Origin: Chrysomallon squamiferum
Taxonomy: Eukaryota; Mollusca; Gastropoda; Neomphalida; Peltospiridae
Assembly: GCA_012295275.1 (NCBI GenBank)
Contig: CM022676.1
Span: 6,154,719-6,174,718, forward strand
Length of the DNA: 20,000 nt
Reading direction: 5' to 3'
This document shows positions 8,444-18,784 of this stretch, one piece after another. Below the pieces are notes generated by a model, which saw only the letters and a program-made list of their open reading frames with translations, had not been told where the DNA came from and did no database searches. Position numbers and translations under genes: made by a program. The first letter of the stretch is position 1. Each line of letters opens with the position of its first letter.

Positions 8444-8494
8444 AAGCAGAGCTGATAAAAGGTCAAAATGTCCTTGATCGTATCCTTGTGAGAT

Positions 8495-8540
8495 AAAAAA
8501 AAAAAAAAAAAAAAGATTTTTGATTTTTTTTTTTTTTTTT
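8495..8540. repeat. A20 tract followed by a T-rich tract
   Basis: Twenty A at 8495-8514, then GATTTTTGAT and a T run to 8540. The A and T runs could pair as a hairpin if transcribed. Confidence 0.8.
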
Positions 8541-8924
8541 TGTTATTTTATAAATAAGTTGGTTTTCTTTCTTTATTTTTAAATCTTTTTGGGTTGTTGA
8601 AGTTTTCTTGTTAAGAAATAAATAAACTGTTAAGTTGTGTAATTTCTCCTGTTTTATGCCTAAAATTAGATCAAGATTCAGTTGCTTGGAAATTGAATAC
8701 AGCCAGTATTGAAAAGGTATTAACCTTTTACCTGCACATTTTACCTGTTTAATGAAACTGATGATAATAATGATAAATAATTCAGAAAATTATATTTAAA
8801 AAAAGAGAGAGAGAGTTAATGCTAAAAAGAGGGCTAACCAACAAAAAATTAAGTTATCTGTTTTAATTTATGTATATCATTTATTCTAGTCATACATCTT
8901 TTCATATTAAGTGCACACTGTGTA

Positions 8925-9600
8925 ACCGGGTATATCCAGGTATATCCAGGTAAAACTGGTTTATTTAGGTCAAGGTAAATACCCCAAGACAGAAGTATAT
9001 TAGCCTAGTTATTTAGTTAAATTTGAATTTTCTATAAATAAATAAATAAATAAGTGCTAAAAGTATAACCATGTAAAAAATTTATTTAAAAGTAAAAAAA
9101 ATAATAAAGGTAAGATTTAAGGTAAAAATGAAAATGGTTTGATCAGACTTATCCAGTGATATGTAAATATATAACAAAAAGGTTTATGATATACAATAAA
9201 AATAGGGTAATAAAAATGTTCAAGAATACATTAGGTACATTTCAAGGTGAAAACAAAAAATATTTGATCAAATAGAAATTATTTATTTTAATGTATAATT
9301 GTAGCTAGAAATAAATAAATAAATGTCTTTAAGGTGACCAGGTGATAAAAATATCATACAGTCAGTGAAACAGATTTCCAGGTAAAAACAAAAATCATTT
9401 AATTCTGCTTTATTGTAATTAATAATAATATAACTTTTTTTTAAATACCAACTATATTACAATTACTGATAAAATTACTACTGAAATAACATAATCAAAA
9501 AATACTGAAAAACAGATGCATAAATTTCTCAGGTGAAAAACAGAAAAATAAACTTTTTATTAAAATAAATGAAAATTTCCCAGGATTAAAGTAATAATAA
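8925..9600 (+). repeat. Degenerate repeat with recurring AGGTRAAAA (donor-like) motifs, plus (AAT)n
   Basis: A tandem GGTATATCCA pair lies at about 8929-8948. Diverged units containing AGGTAAAAA or AGGTGAAAA, then AAAT and often TTGATC, are centred near 9121, 9246, 9381 and 9532 (spacing 125-151 bp). Several also hold a second upstream AGGT. A clean (AAT)n follows at 9592-9620. Unit boundaries are approximate. Confidence 0.5.
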
Positions 9601-9869
9601 TAATAATAATAATAATAATATAGTAGTAATAATGATGTCTTCTATATTTGATCTCTATAACCTTGAAGCAAAAGGAGACCTGTACTTACATATGTTTACC
9701 TGTAACCAGGTGTAATTAATTTTACCTGTACAGAGAATAATAGACTGAATATTGATTAGTAAATAGGTACAATTATCACATCTATAATTACCAAATTGAT
9801 AAAAGATTTAAATGTATGCATTGAACCAGAGAAGGAATAAGATTTTATTATTTTTTTTTTTTTTGGCAA

Positions 9870-10010
9870 GGTAAGCTTCATGAATATTAATGAAATTAAT
9901 TACCTGGAACACCAGTTGGTCTGCAGATCTCTGGGGATTCCATGGACCCCACCTAGTGTGATACAGTTTAATCCAAACATGTTTATTTTTCCCATCATTA
10001 ATTTTTACAG
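9870..10010. other. Unassigned segment, less AT-rich, possible old repeat
   Basis: 9900-9960 contains CTGGAACACCAGTTGGTCTG and CATGGACCCCACC on +; on - it reads GGTGGGGTCCATGG. The style recalls DNA-transposon debris, but no terminal repeats or target duplication are visible. Both strands are open for about 65 codons through simple repeat, which I do not take as coding. Confidence 0.25.
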
Positions 10011-10035
10011 ATGCATATGCATGAGTTTGCTTGCA

Positions 10036-10182
10036 CACAAAAAACACACACATACACACACACACAGACAAAAACATGCATAGTATGCCTCACACACACA
10101 CACACACACACACAGACACACCCATATAGATACACATACCCTGCCCCTGCCCCTATAAATACTGTTCTCCCCCTCCATTCAT

Positions 10183-10231
<49 letters not shown>
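10036..10231. repeat. (AC)n microsatellite cluster
   Basis: Three (AC)n runs (about 10036-10066, 10090-10114 and 10184-10231) are interrupted by unique sequence with CCCTGCCCCTGCCCC near 10139-10153. Open frames here are repeat-derived. Confidence 0.85.
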
Positions 10232-10232
<1 letters not shown>

Positions 10233-10319
10233 TAATTCTTGTCTCACCCATGAAGTTCATTGACATCAGTTTTTTCCCCACTAGCTCAGTCATGTTTTGT
10301 TAATGTTCACTGAAATGTA

Positions 10320-10700
10320 CAATATATATATATATAGACACACACATATATGTATACACATACTTAAATAATTACATTCATATATATAAAACACACACAC
10401 ATATATATAAAGCTTCCTTTTTGACATTCAATAAATGAACCCTGAACAGTATTAACCACTTTTGATATTCACATTGCTTCAAAACACAAATGCAAAAAAT
10501 GGGGAAAAAAAAAATAATGAAACAAATTTCAGAGGTAATATTTGTAAGTATTAAATGAAAGTGGTTAAAAAAAATATGCACTTACTTAAATAAATAATAC
10601 AGAATGAATAACACACTCCCTAAAATAAAAAAATAAAATAAAAATAAATAAATAAAAAAAAAATCTAAATAAATAAAAAAATCTATTATTTTTCGTATTG
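10320..10700. repeat. (TA)n/(CA)n and A-rich tracts, gene-free
   Basis: Short TA and ACAC runs lie at 10322-10410; AAATA-type tracts lie at 10620-10680. Unique AT-rich sequence lies between, with no exon signal. 10700-10980 is likewise AT-rich with nothing recognised. Confidence 0.7.
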
Positions 10701-11043
10701 TTAATTCAGTTAGTTAGTATACTTACGCTATTGTCTCAAAAACAATAAATTATTTTTCGCAATGGAATTCATTCTTTAAGAAGTCAATTCGAAAGTGATT
10801 CCACTAATTTTCCTTACACTATTAATTCAGAAAGAGTTGAATTTATTGTCTTAATGAAGTTAATATTTATTATAATTAAGGAATTAGCTTTCTGTCTTTG
10901 TTTTACTTACAATATCAATTCAAAAGCATCTTAGATTAGTTTCTTCACAGAGATAAATCAGACACCTTCTGAAGGTATGAATCCACAACAGCACAATTAT
11001 ATAATATGACTTGCACCACTGCCCTACATTGAACAAGAAATAC

Positions 11044-11120
11044 CATGCATGCCGTTTTGCACGTAGCTGCACATGTTGAAGCCGCTGTCATCTGTGAAGT
11101 TGCCAGCTGTGTTGTTGCAG
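11044..11120 (-). CDS. Candidate exon, MAM-domain-like start, gene unknown
   Basis: On the - strand, a good acceptor (GATTTTCTACAG) precedes an open stretch beginning at 11120. It encodes CNNTAGNFTDDSGFNMCSYV, then QNGMH. The pattern NF-(acidic)-FNMCxYVQ resembles the opening of MAM domains (extracellular adhesion modules, CxFE...CxWxQ type), except that the first Cys is replaced by Gly. A donor-like GTATTT follows at 11043; otherwise the frame runs to a stop at 11024-11026. The segment is clearly richer in G+C than its surroundings. At 25-32 codons it is short, the donor is poor, and no partner exon is seen, so it may be a lone exon, a pseudo-exon or chance. It would be antisense to ETHE1. 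Confidence 0.3.
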
Positions 11121-11268
11121 CTGTAGAAAATCTTTTGTAACTGTAATATTCTTAAGATAGCGTATTATCAGCGACGTTTCATCACAAATTCAAAATGGAA
11201 GGAGACTATAATTCATGGATTAATGCATTGTTAAATAGGTCACTGATATTAAATTGAGTAAATATTAA

Positions 11269-11272
<4 letters not shown>

Positions 11273-11302
<30 letters not shown>
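11273..11302. repeat. (TG)n microsatellite
   Basis: About 15 TG units. 11303-11830 is AT-rich unique sequence with short internal echoes (GTTAATATATAGAT near 11431 and 11512) and no gene signal. Confidence 0.9.
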
Positions 11303-11303
<1 letters not shown>

Positions 11304-11826
11304 TAGAAGATAAATAGGAAGGTTTTTGTTTTAATTTTATTTATGTATTTAAACGCAAAGAATGTTTTGGGTGTTCAGAAATAATTATATATAGCTTAAA
11401 TGCCATGATTAGAGCTATCATGTAAATGTCGTTAATATATAGATCAGAATTATAATACCTAAATCAGTTATTATATAAATGTTGTTAATACTTAGTTCAG
11501 AGTTAATGATGTTAATATATATAGATTGGAGTTACTATAAAGAAAATATTTTTGATACTAGATTGGAAAATTTTTATTTGTAATGCCTTAATTTGATTTG
11601 TATAGATTAAAAATAATTTTATTAATTTGAAATGAATTTACTCAGGGATTTTAAAATAATATACAGTGAACAGGATTTGAAGTGATTTCTTTTTGATGAT
11701 TGTATGAATAGATATGTGTGTAGTAGATAGGTTCGTAGCTATTTTGATAATCAATATTATACAATAATTAAACATGAATTGTTCGAATTACATGTCTTTT
11801 AAATGTACATATATACTCATATCATG

Positions 11827-11832
<6 letters not shown>

Positions 11833-11908
<76 letters not shown>

Positions 11909-12064
11909 CATACATAAATGCACATATATACAAACACACACACACATACATACATACATATATACAAACAGACATACATACATACACAAACATACATACT
12001 CACAAACACACACACACATACATATATACATACATACACATACATACATACATAACATATACAC

Positions 12065-12099
<35 letters not shown>

Positions 12100-12176
12100 C
12101 ATATATACAAACATACATGCTCACATATATACATACACACACACACACACATATACACAATGCATACACAAAAACA
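11833..12176. repeat. (TA)n / (ACAT)n compound microsatellite
   Basis: (TA)n of about 36 units (11833-11904) passes into imperfect ACAT, ACAC and TA units to about 12176. Long frames in several phases on both strands are repeat artefacts (alternating Y/I or H/T). Confidence 0.95.
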
Positions 12177-12360
12177 AAGACAATAATGTATCCTATAACA
12201 AATCTAATTGGTTCCAGAGCCTTGTTTGTTGAAATACACGTTATAAAGGATAATCTCTTCAGGCCCCCAAATATAAAAATAACAAATATAGTAAAATGTA
12301 GTAAAACAAGTGTATATTAAAACTCTTGAAATAAAGAATATCATTAATACTTTATCTCAC

Positions 12361-12547
12361 CTTACTGCTGTCGAGCCTGCAGGAGTTGGAGGAGGCAGAG
12401 AGGGGTGGAGGAGATGAAAACTGAGAGGAGTCATCCTTCCTACTCCTCTTTGGTGACTCTCCTACAGGCAGTTTGTCTGTAGGAGGTCTTTTAAAGAAGG
12501 AATCCATGATCACTCTCATATCTGAGAACTCCAACACAATGGTATTC
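12361..12547 (-). CDS. Probable internal coding exon of an unidentified nuclear protein
   Basis: A 187-base exon on the - strand: acceptor TGTACTGTGCAG before 12547, one base completing a codon, 62 open codons, and a phase-0 end at a consensus donor (AAG/GTGAGA, intron starting at 12360). The peptide starts NTIVLEFSDMRVIMDSFFKR and continues through PPTDKLPVGESPKRSRKDD to a Ser/Pro-rich end (SSQFSSPPPLSASSNS). SPKRSRK reads as a nuclear localisation signal overlapping a CDK-type S-P-x-R site. RVIMDSFFKRP resembles a PCNA-interacting peptide (hydrophobic, two residues, FF, then basic), but Arg replaces the usual Gln. I do not recognise the gene. The polypyrimidine tract is weak; alternatively translation starts at the ATG at 12570. 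Codon use and G+C stand out from the flanking intron-like DNA. No other exon of this gene was found in the window. Confidence 0.55.
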
Positions 12548-12724
12548 CTGCACAGTACACAACTAATCATATTCTTATTGTGTTTATTATGGGAACTTTC
12601 ATTCTTTGTGTGTTTTCTGAGAGTCAGTCAATCATTATAGGATATCCCACTGCATATAAGATGTACAGACATCCACAAACACAAATACACAGAAACATAC
12701 AACTTGCAGTAAATATACATGAAT

Positions 12725-13088
12725 ATATATATATATATATATGCATGTAGTTGTTTTTTTTTTTATTTGTGTGGGTTGACCTTGGTGTTAGCTAATAACA
12801 TTTTACTGAACACAGACTGCACTGTTTGTCTCAGACATCAGGACAAAATAACCTTGAGCTAAAAAAAAAATGTGCACTGAAATATCCTTGTATTCAAATA
12901 TCCAGTAGTATCTGCACTGTCACAGCCTGCAAGTTGAATACAAGACGGTATGTAACGTTATGTAATATTATAGTTTAATCATGAGTGCTTGTGTACTTTG
13001 TAAGAAAGCAGGTGTATAATGAGAATTGTATTTTTATCTGTCTAGGTTAGGTTAGAAATGTATTGAAAGACAGGGGGACTGGTGTGTA

Positions 13089-13130
<42 letters not shown>
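12725..13130. repeat. Gene-free stretch with (TA)n, an 11-bp inverted repeat and (TG)n
   Basis: (TA)n lies at about 12725-12742. Perfect arms CTTGTATTCAA (12887-12897) and TTGAATACAAG (12934-12944) flank a 36-base loop. TGCACTG occurs three times (about 12819, 12873 and 12913). (TG)n of about 20 units lies at 13091-13129. Confidence 0.75.
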
Positions 13131-13132
<2 letters not shown>

Positions 13133-14223
13133 TCTTTTATCTGAAGTTATGTAGACATATTGAAGAAGCACAGGTGTATATTTAGTTTGTGGTTTGTGTG
13201 TGTATGTGAAAGAGGAGTATGTGTGAGTATTTGTTTTCCCTCAGATATTTAACAATAATGTTAAAAGACTTTTAGTAAAATACATAACAACGGTCGTTAT
13301 ACAAATATGTTAAACAAATATTCATCTTCACTCAGAAAGTGAACTCTGCCCTTCACGACAGATGACATTTCCTTTCTTATAATTTAATCCTTACAAGCAT
13401 TTGTGTAGAAATACATACCAAACAGGCCTTGAACACAAATACACTTACTCAGCTTTTATTTCACTGACTAACAAGGTTGTTTTTATTTATCAGACTCTGG
13501 CAGGTTCACAATCAGAGTCAAGTACAGTAATGATTTGTTTGAGTACTTTTTTTTTTGTTACCATTGTCAAGGGAAAGGAAAATCTATTAATAATCGTTGA
13601 ACATGACAGTTTCAAGAGATATAGCTTAGTTGTTTGTTTGTCTGGTATTGATCGTGGCTTGAATGAATGGCCTAAAACAAGTAATTGTTTTATTTATATA
13701 ATGGGGCATGTCTTTATTAATTATTTCTAACAGAGGTTTCTATGTCTGTCTCTGTGTGTCTGTCAGATTTATTTATATTTTATGATTGTCTTGTCAGAAA
13801 GAAGCTCGTACTTTATTATTAGGAAAGTGTTGTCTGTCAGTAATTAACATTCAAATAATACCAAAAAAATGGAAATAAACAGTGATTTTTGTGTACTATC
13901 ATACTTTATTATTAGCAAAGTAATAAGTGCTGATAAATAACATGCAGTAACAAGAAGAAACATACATTATTAGAAGTAAAAAAAAAAGTGAGTTGTTAAA
14001 TAAACATCCTTGAAATTATCAACACAATCTCTAAATGTGGAAGTGTTATCTGGTATGTTAGTGGGACAGTTAATTACATAACCTTGAACTCCTTACTGCC
14101 ATATCAGATTAGGTTCCAAATGTAGGTGAACTTCATACACTGAATATTAAATAAATACTAGATATATTTACATACATAACCTACCACATAATTCATTACA
14201 GCAAACATTTGATAAGCATTTTG
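13131..14223. other. Unassigned intronic stretch
   Basis: Unique AT-rich DNA. A frame of 109 codons at 13401-13730 on + has no domain, no splice context and AT-driven composition, so I do not call it a gene. ACTTTATTATTAG occurs at about 13811 and 13903, hinting at an old duplication. Confidence 0.5.
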
Positions 14224-14245
14224 AAAAAAAAAAAAAAAAAAAAAA
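14224..14245. repeat. A22 homopolymer
   Basis: A run of about 22 A. Confidence 0.9.
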
Positions 14246-14394
14246 TTATAAGAACAAGATGTATTAAATTTCTAGCCAGCCAGATCATAAACCCAATAAC
14301 TTTAAGGGCGTTAATTTTGTTCTTGATACAGTTGGATGATCATTTTGATGTGAAATTAGATCTTTTTTACCTTTGGGCTTACCTGTAAACAATG

Positions 14395-14535
14395 ATACAG
14401 TGACTTCATCACTGGCCTTGGGGAAATGATGTGTTTGTGGGGTTCAAGTCTCTTTACAGAGTTCCTGACTCCGAATTAATTGTGAAATCTAAGAATACAA
14501 CAACTACAACAACATTTTTTTTTTTTTTTTTTTAA
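14395..14535 (+). mobile_element. Probable tRNA-derived SINE remnant with CAA-rich tail
   Basis: GGTTCAAGTCT at 14441-14451 is a near-consensus Pol III B-box. It is followed after a short tRNA-unrelated body by ACAACAACTACAACAACA and a T-run (14516-14533). A recognisable A-box is not secure. The combination fits an old tRNA-SINE; family unknown. Confidence 0.5.
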
Positions 14536-14690
14536 TATTGGGCTTATATGTCAATGGCCTTTCTCAGTCTTTTTTTTTTTTTTTTACTTTGGAGGAATGC
14601 TTAAAATAATTTATTTTCTGTTTTCAAGGGATCCTAACTTAAGTATAAAGTTTAGAAACTGTTCATTTATTGAATTATCATCTGTGAATC

Positions 14691-14960
14691 CTTAGTGACC
14701 TTTATTTAACCCATGGTGACCTTTGTAAAACCCTTAATGAGCTCTTGTTAAAGTGTTAGTGATCTTTGTTAAACCATTAGTGACCTTTGTAAAACCCTTA
14801 GTGACCTCTTGTTTAACCCATAGTGACCTTTGTAAAACCCTTAATGACCTCTTGTTAAACCCTTAATGACCTCTTGTTTAACCCTTATTGACCTCTTAGA
14901 AAAAAACTTTTTTTTAAACCCTTAGTAAAACAACTTGTAGAAATCCTTAAAGATCTTTTG
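14691..14960 (+). repeat. 21-22 bp minisatellite, ten units, each with a TGACCT core
   Basis: TGACCT or a one-base variant starts at 14696, 14717, 14738 (TGAGCT), 14760 (TGATCT), 14781, 14802, 14824, 14845, 14867 and 14889; spacings are 21 or 22. Units have the form AGTGACCTTTGTAAAACCCT or AATGACCTCTTGTTTAACCC. Two or three decayed units trail to about 14960. No long frame follows the repeat. Confidence 0.9.
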
Positions 14961-15318
14961 CAAAATCCCAGATTTCCCCTGAACCTCAATGAGAGAAACT
15001 TTTCCTTCTTAATACTTCACCAAGACAGTAACAAGGTTTTTTTTATTTATTTATTAACACACCATCACATCACACCATCTTCGTGTCAGAGCACAAACCC
15101 ACACACCTGTGATACACCCAAACTCGTTATTGTATTATATACCAAGGTAACAATACTTCACTTACACCAACCATTACTAATCCCCATCTACTTCATCTCC
15201 TTTGTTCTCTCCTGACAGGCAAAATCCCTACCCCCTAGGATTATGTTACCGACACAAACAGAGATGTCGTTAGTGCGATTTGCCCAAGCTGAGTGTAAAT
15301 CTGGGCAAAACTGTTCTT

Positions 15319-15410
15319 ACAATTTACAAGCTAACCTAGACAACAATACGACACAGATTAATCGTGATAAGGTTTTTTACTTATTGATAGGTTTTTGTAT
15401 GTTGATATTG

Positions 15411-15443
<33 letters not shown>

Positions 15444-15562
15444 CACGACACACACAAACAAATCTGATACAAATTTACAGCTAACCAAGACAACAGTGTG
15501 ATAGATAAAGCCTGATATCAGTTTACTGATTGATATATTTATTATGTTGACTGACAGGTAAA

Positions 15563-15594
<32 letters not shown>

Positions 15595-15610
15595 AACACA
15601 CACACACACA
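15319..15610. repeat. 150-bp tandem duplication, each copy with a (TA)n core
   Basis: ATTTACAAGCTAACCTAGAC near 15321 and ATTTACAGCTAACCAAGAC near 15473 head two diverged copies. Both continue through TTATTGATAG/TGATTGATAT-type sequence to (TA)n runs at 15418-15441 and 15569-15594, followed by ACAC. CTAACC recurs exactly 150 bp apart. 15611-15930 holds only a weak 54-bp echo (TTGGGTGACTTTT near 15758, TTGGGATGACTTTT near 15812). Confidence 0.75.
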
Positions 15611-15934
15611 TTGATATCTCAGAAATAAGCTCATATGATGGACAGCATCAAGAGATCCATGCTGATAGGGTGGACAATATAAATTGGTACATTACAGCTA
15701 TCAGTGTGTTGACAAATTTACAAGGAGCTTTACAGCAGACATGAGCGTGTTCCACTTGGGTGACTTTTCGAGTGTTAAATGTAATGTTATGTCAACAGTA
15801 GAAAAAATGCCCTTGGGATGACTTTTGAAACTGGGAGAGGTGTGTGTGTTTGTTGTAATGAGTGAACATGCAGTTAGAATATTAAATTAGAGTATGTAAA
15901 TATGTTGTAGTATATGATCTTATTCATTGAAATA

Positions 15935-16515
15935 TAATAATAATAATAATAGTATCAGTAATAATAATAATAAAAATAGTAATAATATCAATAATAATAG
16001 TAATAATAATAGTTATAATATCAGTAATAATAGTAATAATTATAATAATAATAGTAATAATAATAATATCAATTATAATATAGTAAAAATAATAGTTATA
16101 ATATGAGTAATGATAGTAATAATAATAATAGTAATAACATCAGTAATAATAGTAATAATAATAACAACAACAATAATATCAATAATATTAATATAATAAT
16201 AATAGCAGTAATAATAATAATAGTATAAGTGATAGTAATAATAGTAGTAATATCAATAATAATAATAACAACAACAACAAAACAATAATAATAGTAGTAA
16301 TAATAACAATAATAATAGGAATAGTAATATCAATAATGATAATAATAATAATAGGAATAATAATAATAATAATAACTGTAATAATAATAATTACAATAAC
16401 CGTAACAGCAGTAACAACAACAACAACAAAACAGTAATAATAAAAATAACAACAATGATAATGATAGCAACGACAAAATAATAATAAACACAAAAGCAAC
16501 TACAACAACGATAAT
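15935..16515. repeat. Long degenerate (AAT)n triplet domain
   Basis: About 580 bp of AAT units with interspersed AGT, ATC, AAC and CAA triplets and GATA/ATAG breaks. The + strand register drifts; the open frames on - are poly-I/L/Y/C artefacts. Confidence 0.95.
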
Positions 16516-17811
16516 TATGCAGTTTAAAATATATATAAGTATATTCACAGCTTATTCACCACATCATAATTTCCATCAAAGCAAAAACCCCAAATATAAA
16601 AAAAAAATCTATTATAAAAATAATTTATAGCAACCCTACCAAAGTCCACTTTATAATAAAGTTATTATATAAAGTTATATAATAGAATCTTTGTTATTTT
16701 GTAAAATTCCATTTCACTCTGTTTAACACCAATACAACAAGATGTGTGGTAAATCCTGAATGTACCAACAGTTTCAAAAGATAAGCATAAAAACATAATA
16801 TATTCCACATATATATATATATATTATATATCTGATACATGTTCAAAAACCTTGCTGTTTATCTGTGTATGTATCTGTTATGCAAATGAATATACGTGCA
16901 AAATTCCACGAGTGTTAATATATGTTTTTCTTTCATTTTTGAAATATTTTAACATAATATAATACACAAAATAGATACATACATACATACAGGTACAGAC
17001 AGATACATACACACATACACACATACACACATACATACATACTTATATAAACACACACACACACATGTACAGACACAAATATAATGAGATAGTATCTTTT
17101 TCATTTTTCAAAACATATAAATTAATTTTCAACAGAGGACATGCAATACATAACTGATGTATTAATCTATTTATAGACATTTCATCATTATTATTTTTTT
17201 ATTTTTTTATTCTTTCTAAATGAGTATATATTTTTCATATTCAAATTAGGAATGAATTTGTTGTAATACTTTATGGAAATTTTAATATTAATGTTTATTA
17301 TTATCATGTAAATGATTTTGGAGGTAACAATTTGACAGACAAATTACTATGATGAAGTTAATGTAAATGATTAAAATTAAAAAATAATAAAGTAACAGTT
17401 ATATACTTACAATTTACAAAAATTTCTATTCTTAAAACAGGTTTTCTGGTAACTTATTCTTTTCCATTTATTTTTTTTAAAATCATATTTTTAATTTTTT
17501 TCTCTCAAGGTTATTGTTGCATGCCCTTGGTATGTCATCTAGCAAGTTTCTGGAACATGTACTGAATACTGCTGCATATATTATGCATGTCTTGAAACTG
17601 TGTCAGTGGATATATGATTTATTACACAGCTAGCAGTATTCGTGTTAAATAGAGTGAGAGATTAATTTTAAATATAATAATACAGTTTTTTAAAAAGACA
17701 GTAAGGTTTTTATTCACGTTTTTATAGTCGGGTTTTGGGTGGGGTTTTTGGTGGGTTTTTTATAAATACTTCTTTTAAATGGGTTTTTGTTGGTGGTGGT
17801 TTTTAAAAAAA
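16516..17811. other. Gene-free AT-rich stretch with a (TA)n and a (CATA)n/(CA)n tract
   Basis: (TA)n at about 16810-16832 and CATA/CACA units at about 16976-17065. 17500-17640 is less AT-rich but has no open frame with splice sites. 17735-17810 is T/G-rich (GGGTTTTT and GGTGGTGG units). Confidence 0.6.
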
Positions 17812-17821
17812 ATTATTTATT

Positions 17822-17860
<39 letters not shown>

Positions 17861-17935
17861 AATATGTTTTGATGTAAACCTGTATTTTATTGTTCTACTT
17901 GTTATTATAAATAATTATAATTTGTTAATTAAATT

Positions 17936-17971
<36 letters not shown>

Positions 17972-18085
17972 TTTAATAATGCATAAAGATTTGTAAAATG
18001 TAGCAAAATCAAGTTCAGTGATTTAATTATTTATTTAATTAATTTTTTTTAAATTAATTATTTTTATATTTATTATTAATATTAA

Positions 18086-18116
<31 letters not shown>

Positions 18117-18118
18117 TT
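17812..18118. repeat. (ATTT)n, (ATT)n and (TA)n tracts
   Basis: (ATTT)n into (ATT)n at about 17812-17860, (TA)n at about 17939-17962, and a second (ATT)n at about 18080-18115, separated by AT-rich DNA. Confidence 0.85.
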
Positions 18119-18218
18119 TTTTATTCATTTTATTTTATTAATTTGTACCATTTTTAGAAAATTAATTACTTAAACAGTAGTGTTGTCTTTCAAAATTACC
18201 CCCACCCCCCTCAGAAAT

Positions 18219-18420
18219 ACCCAAAGTTTCAAAACTGTTATGAAATTTCAATAAAACATGTTATCTTCAAGCATGTTCTCTGGTGTCAAAATTATCAATA
18301 TATCTGTCAAATTTTTTAAAAAATTAATAAACTATTTGCCCAAGGTTTCCAAAATGTCTAGAAATTCACATAAAACATGCTATCAGTAAATAAGGTACTT
18401 TAGTGTCTAATACTTCTGTG
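18219..18420. repeat. About 119-bp diverged tandem duplication
   Basis: CCCAAAGTTTCAAAACTGT (18220) and CCCAAGGTTTCCAAAATGTC (18339) head two copies. Both continue to ATAAAACATGYTATC and then a GTGTC-AAT/TAA segment. Confidence 0.65.
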
Positions 18421-18579
18421 TGCAGTGTTTGCTTTGGGTGTGCACTTAGGATTAAATGAAATCTGTGGTCAAACACCATCAACACACGTTTATCACCCAT
18501 TATCTAACTGTGTAAATGTCAGCTATGCACAATAAGCCTGCAATAACACTTAGCCCAATACACACACTTGTTGTGTGTT

Positions 18580-18736
18580 CGAAATGATGTTTTTCTTTTT
18601 AAAGTTCAGTTTGTTTAATGTGCACCCCATAGATTATTTTACAGTCTGACGTTTCAGCTTAAATTGTCCAAAGCTTAATGGTTAATTCTGTGCAAAGTGT
18701 TTACATTTGTTTTGTTCAAAATTATCTTTTTTATTT

Positions 18737-18784
<48 letters not shown>

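Noticed and set aside
9880-10228. 67-89 codon frames on both strands
   Set aside because: They depend on (AC)n repeats and overlap each other; the non-repeat part has no recognised domain.
11788-12186. Three 108-127 codon frames on both strands
   Set aside because: Open in several phases only because (TA)n and (ACAT)n lack stops in those registers.
13401-13730. 109-codon + frame
   Set aside because: No recognised motif, AT-driven composition, no splice context; plausible as a chance frame in 20 kb.
14691-14960. CRISPR-like array
   Set aside because: Continuous 21-22 bp minisatellite without unique spacers, in an animal intron.
15219-15467. Strong acceptor-like TTCTCTCCTGACAG followed by an open + frame (possible ETHE1 exon 3)
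   Set aside because: The peptide has no HxHxDH or ETHE1 similarity, the start does not fit the required phase-1 Val-Asn-Thr-His, no good donor follows, and the frame runs into a tandem repeat and (TA)n.
16188-16548. Poly-I/L and Y/C-rich - strand frames
   Set aside because: Translations of the degenerate (AAT)n domain.
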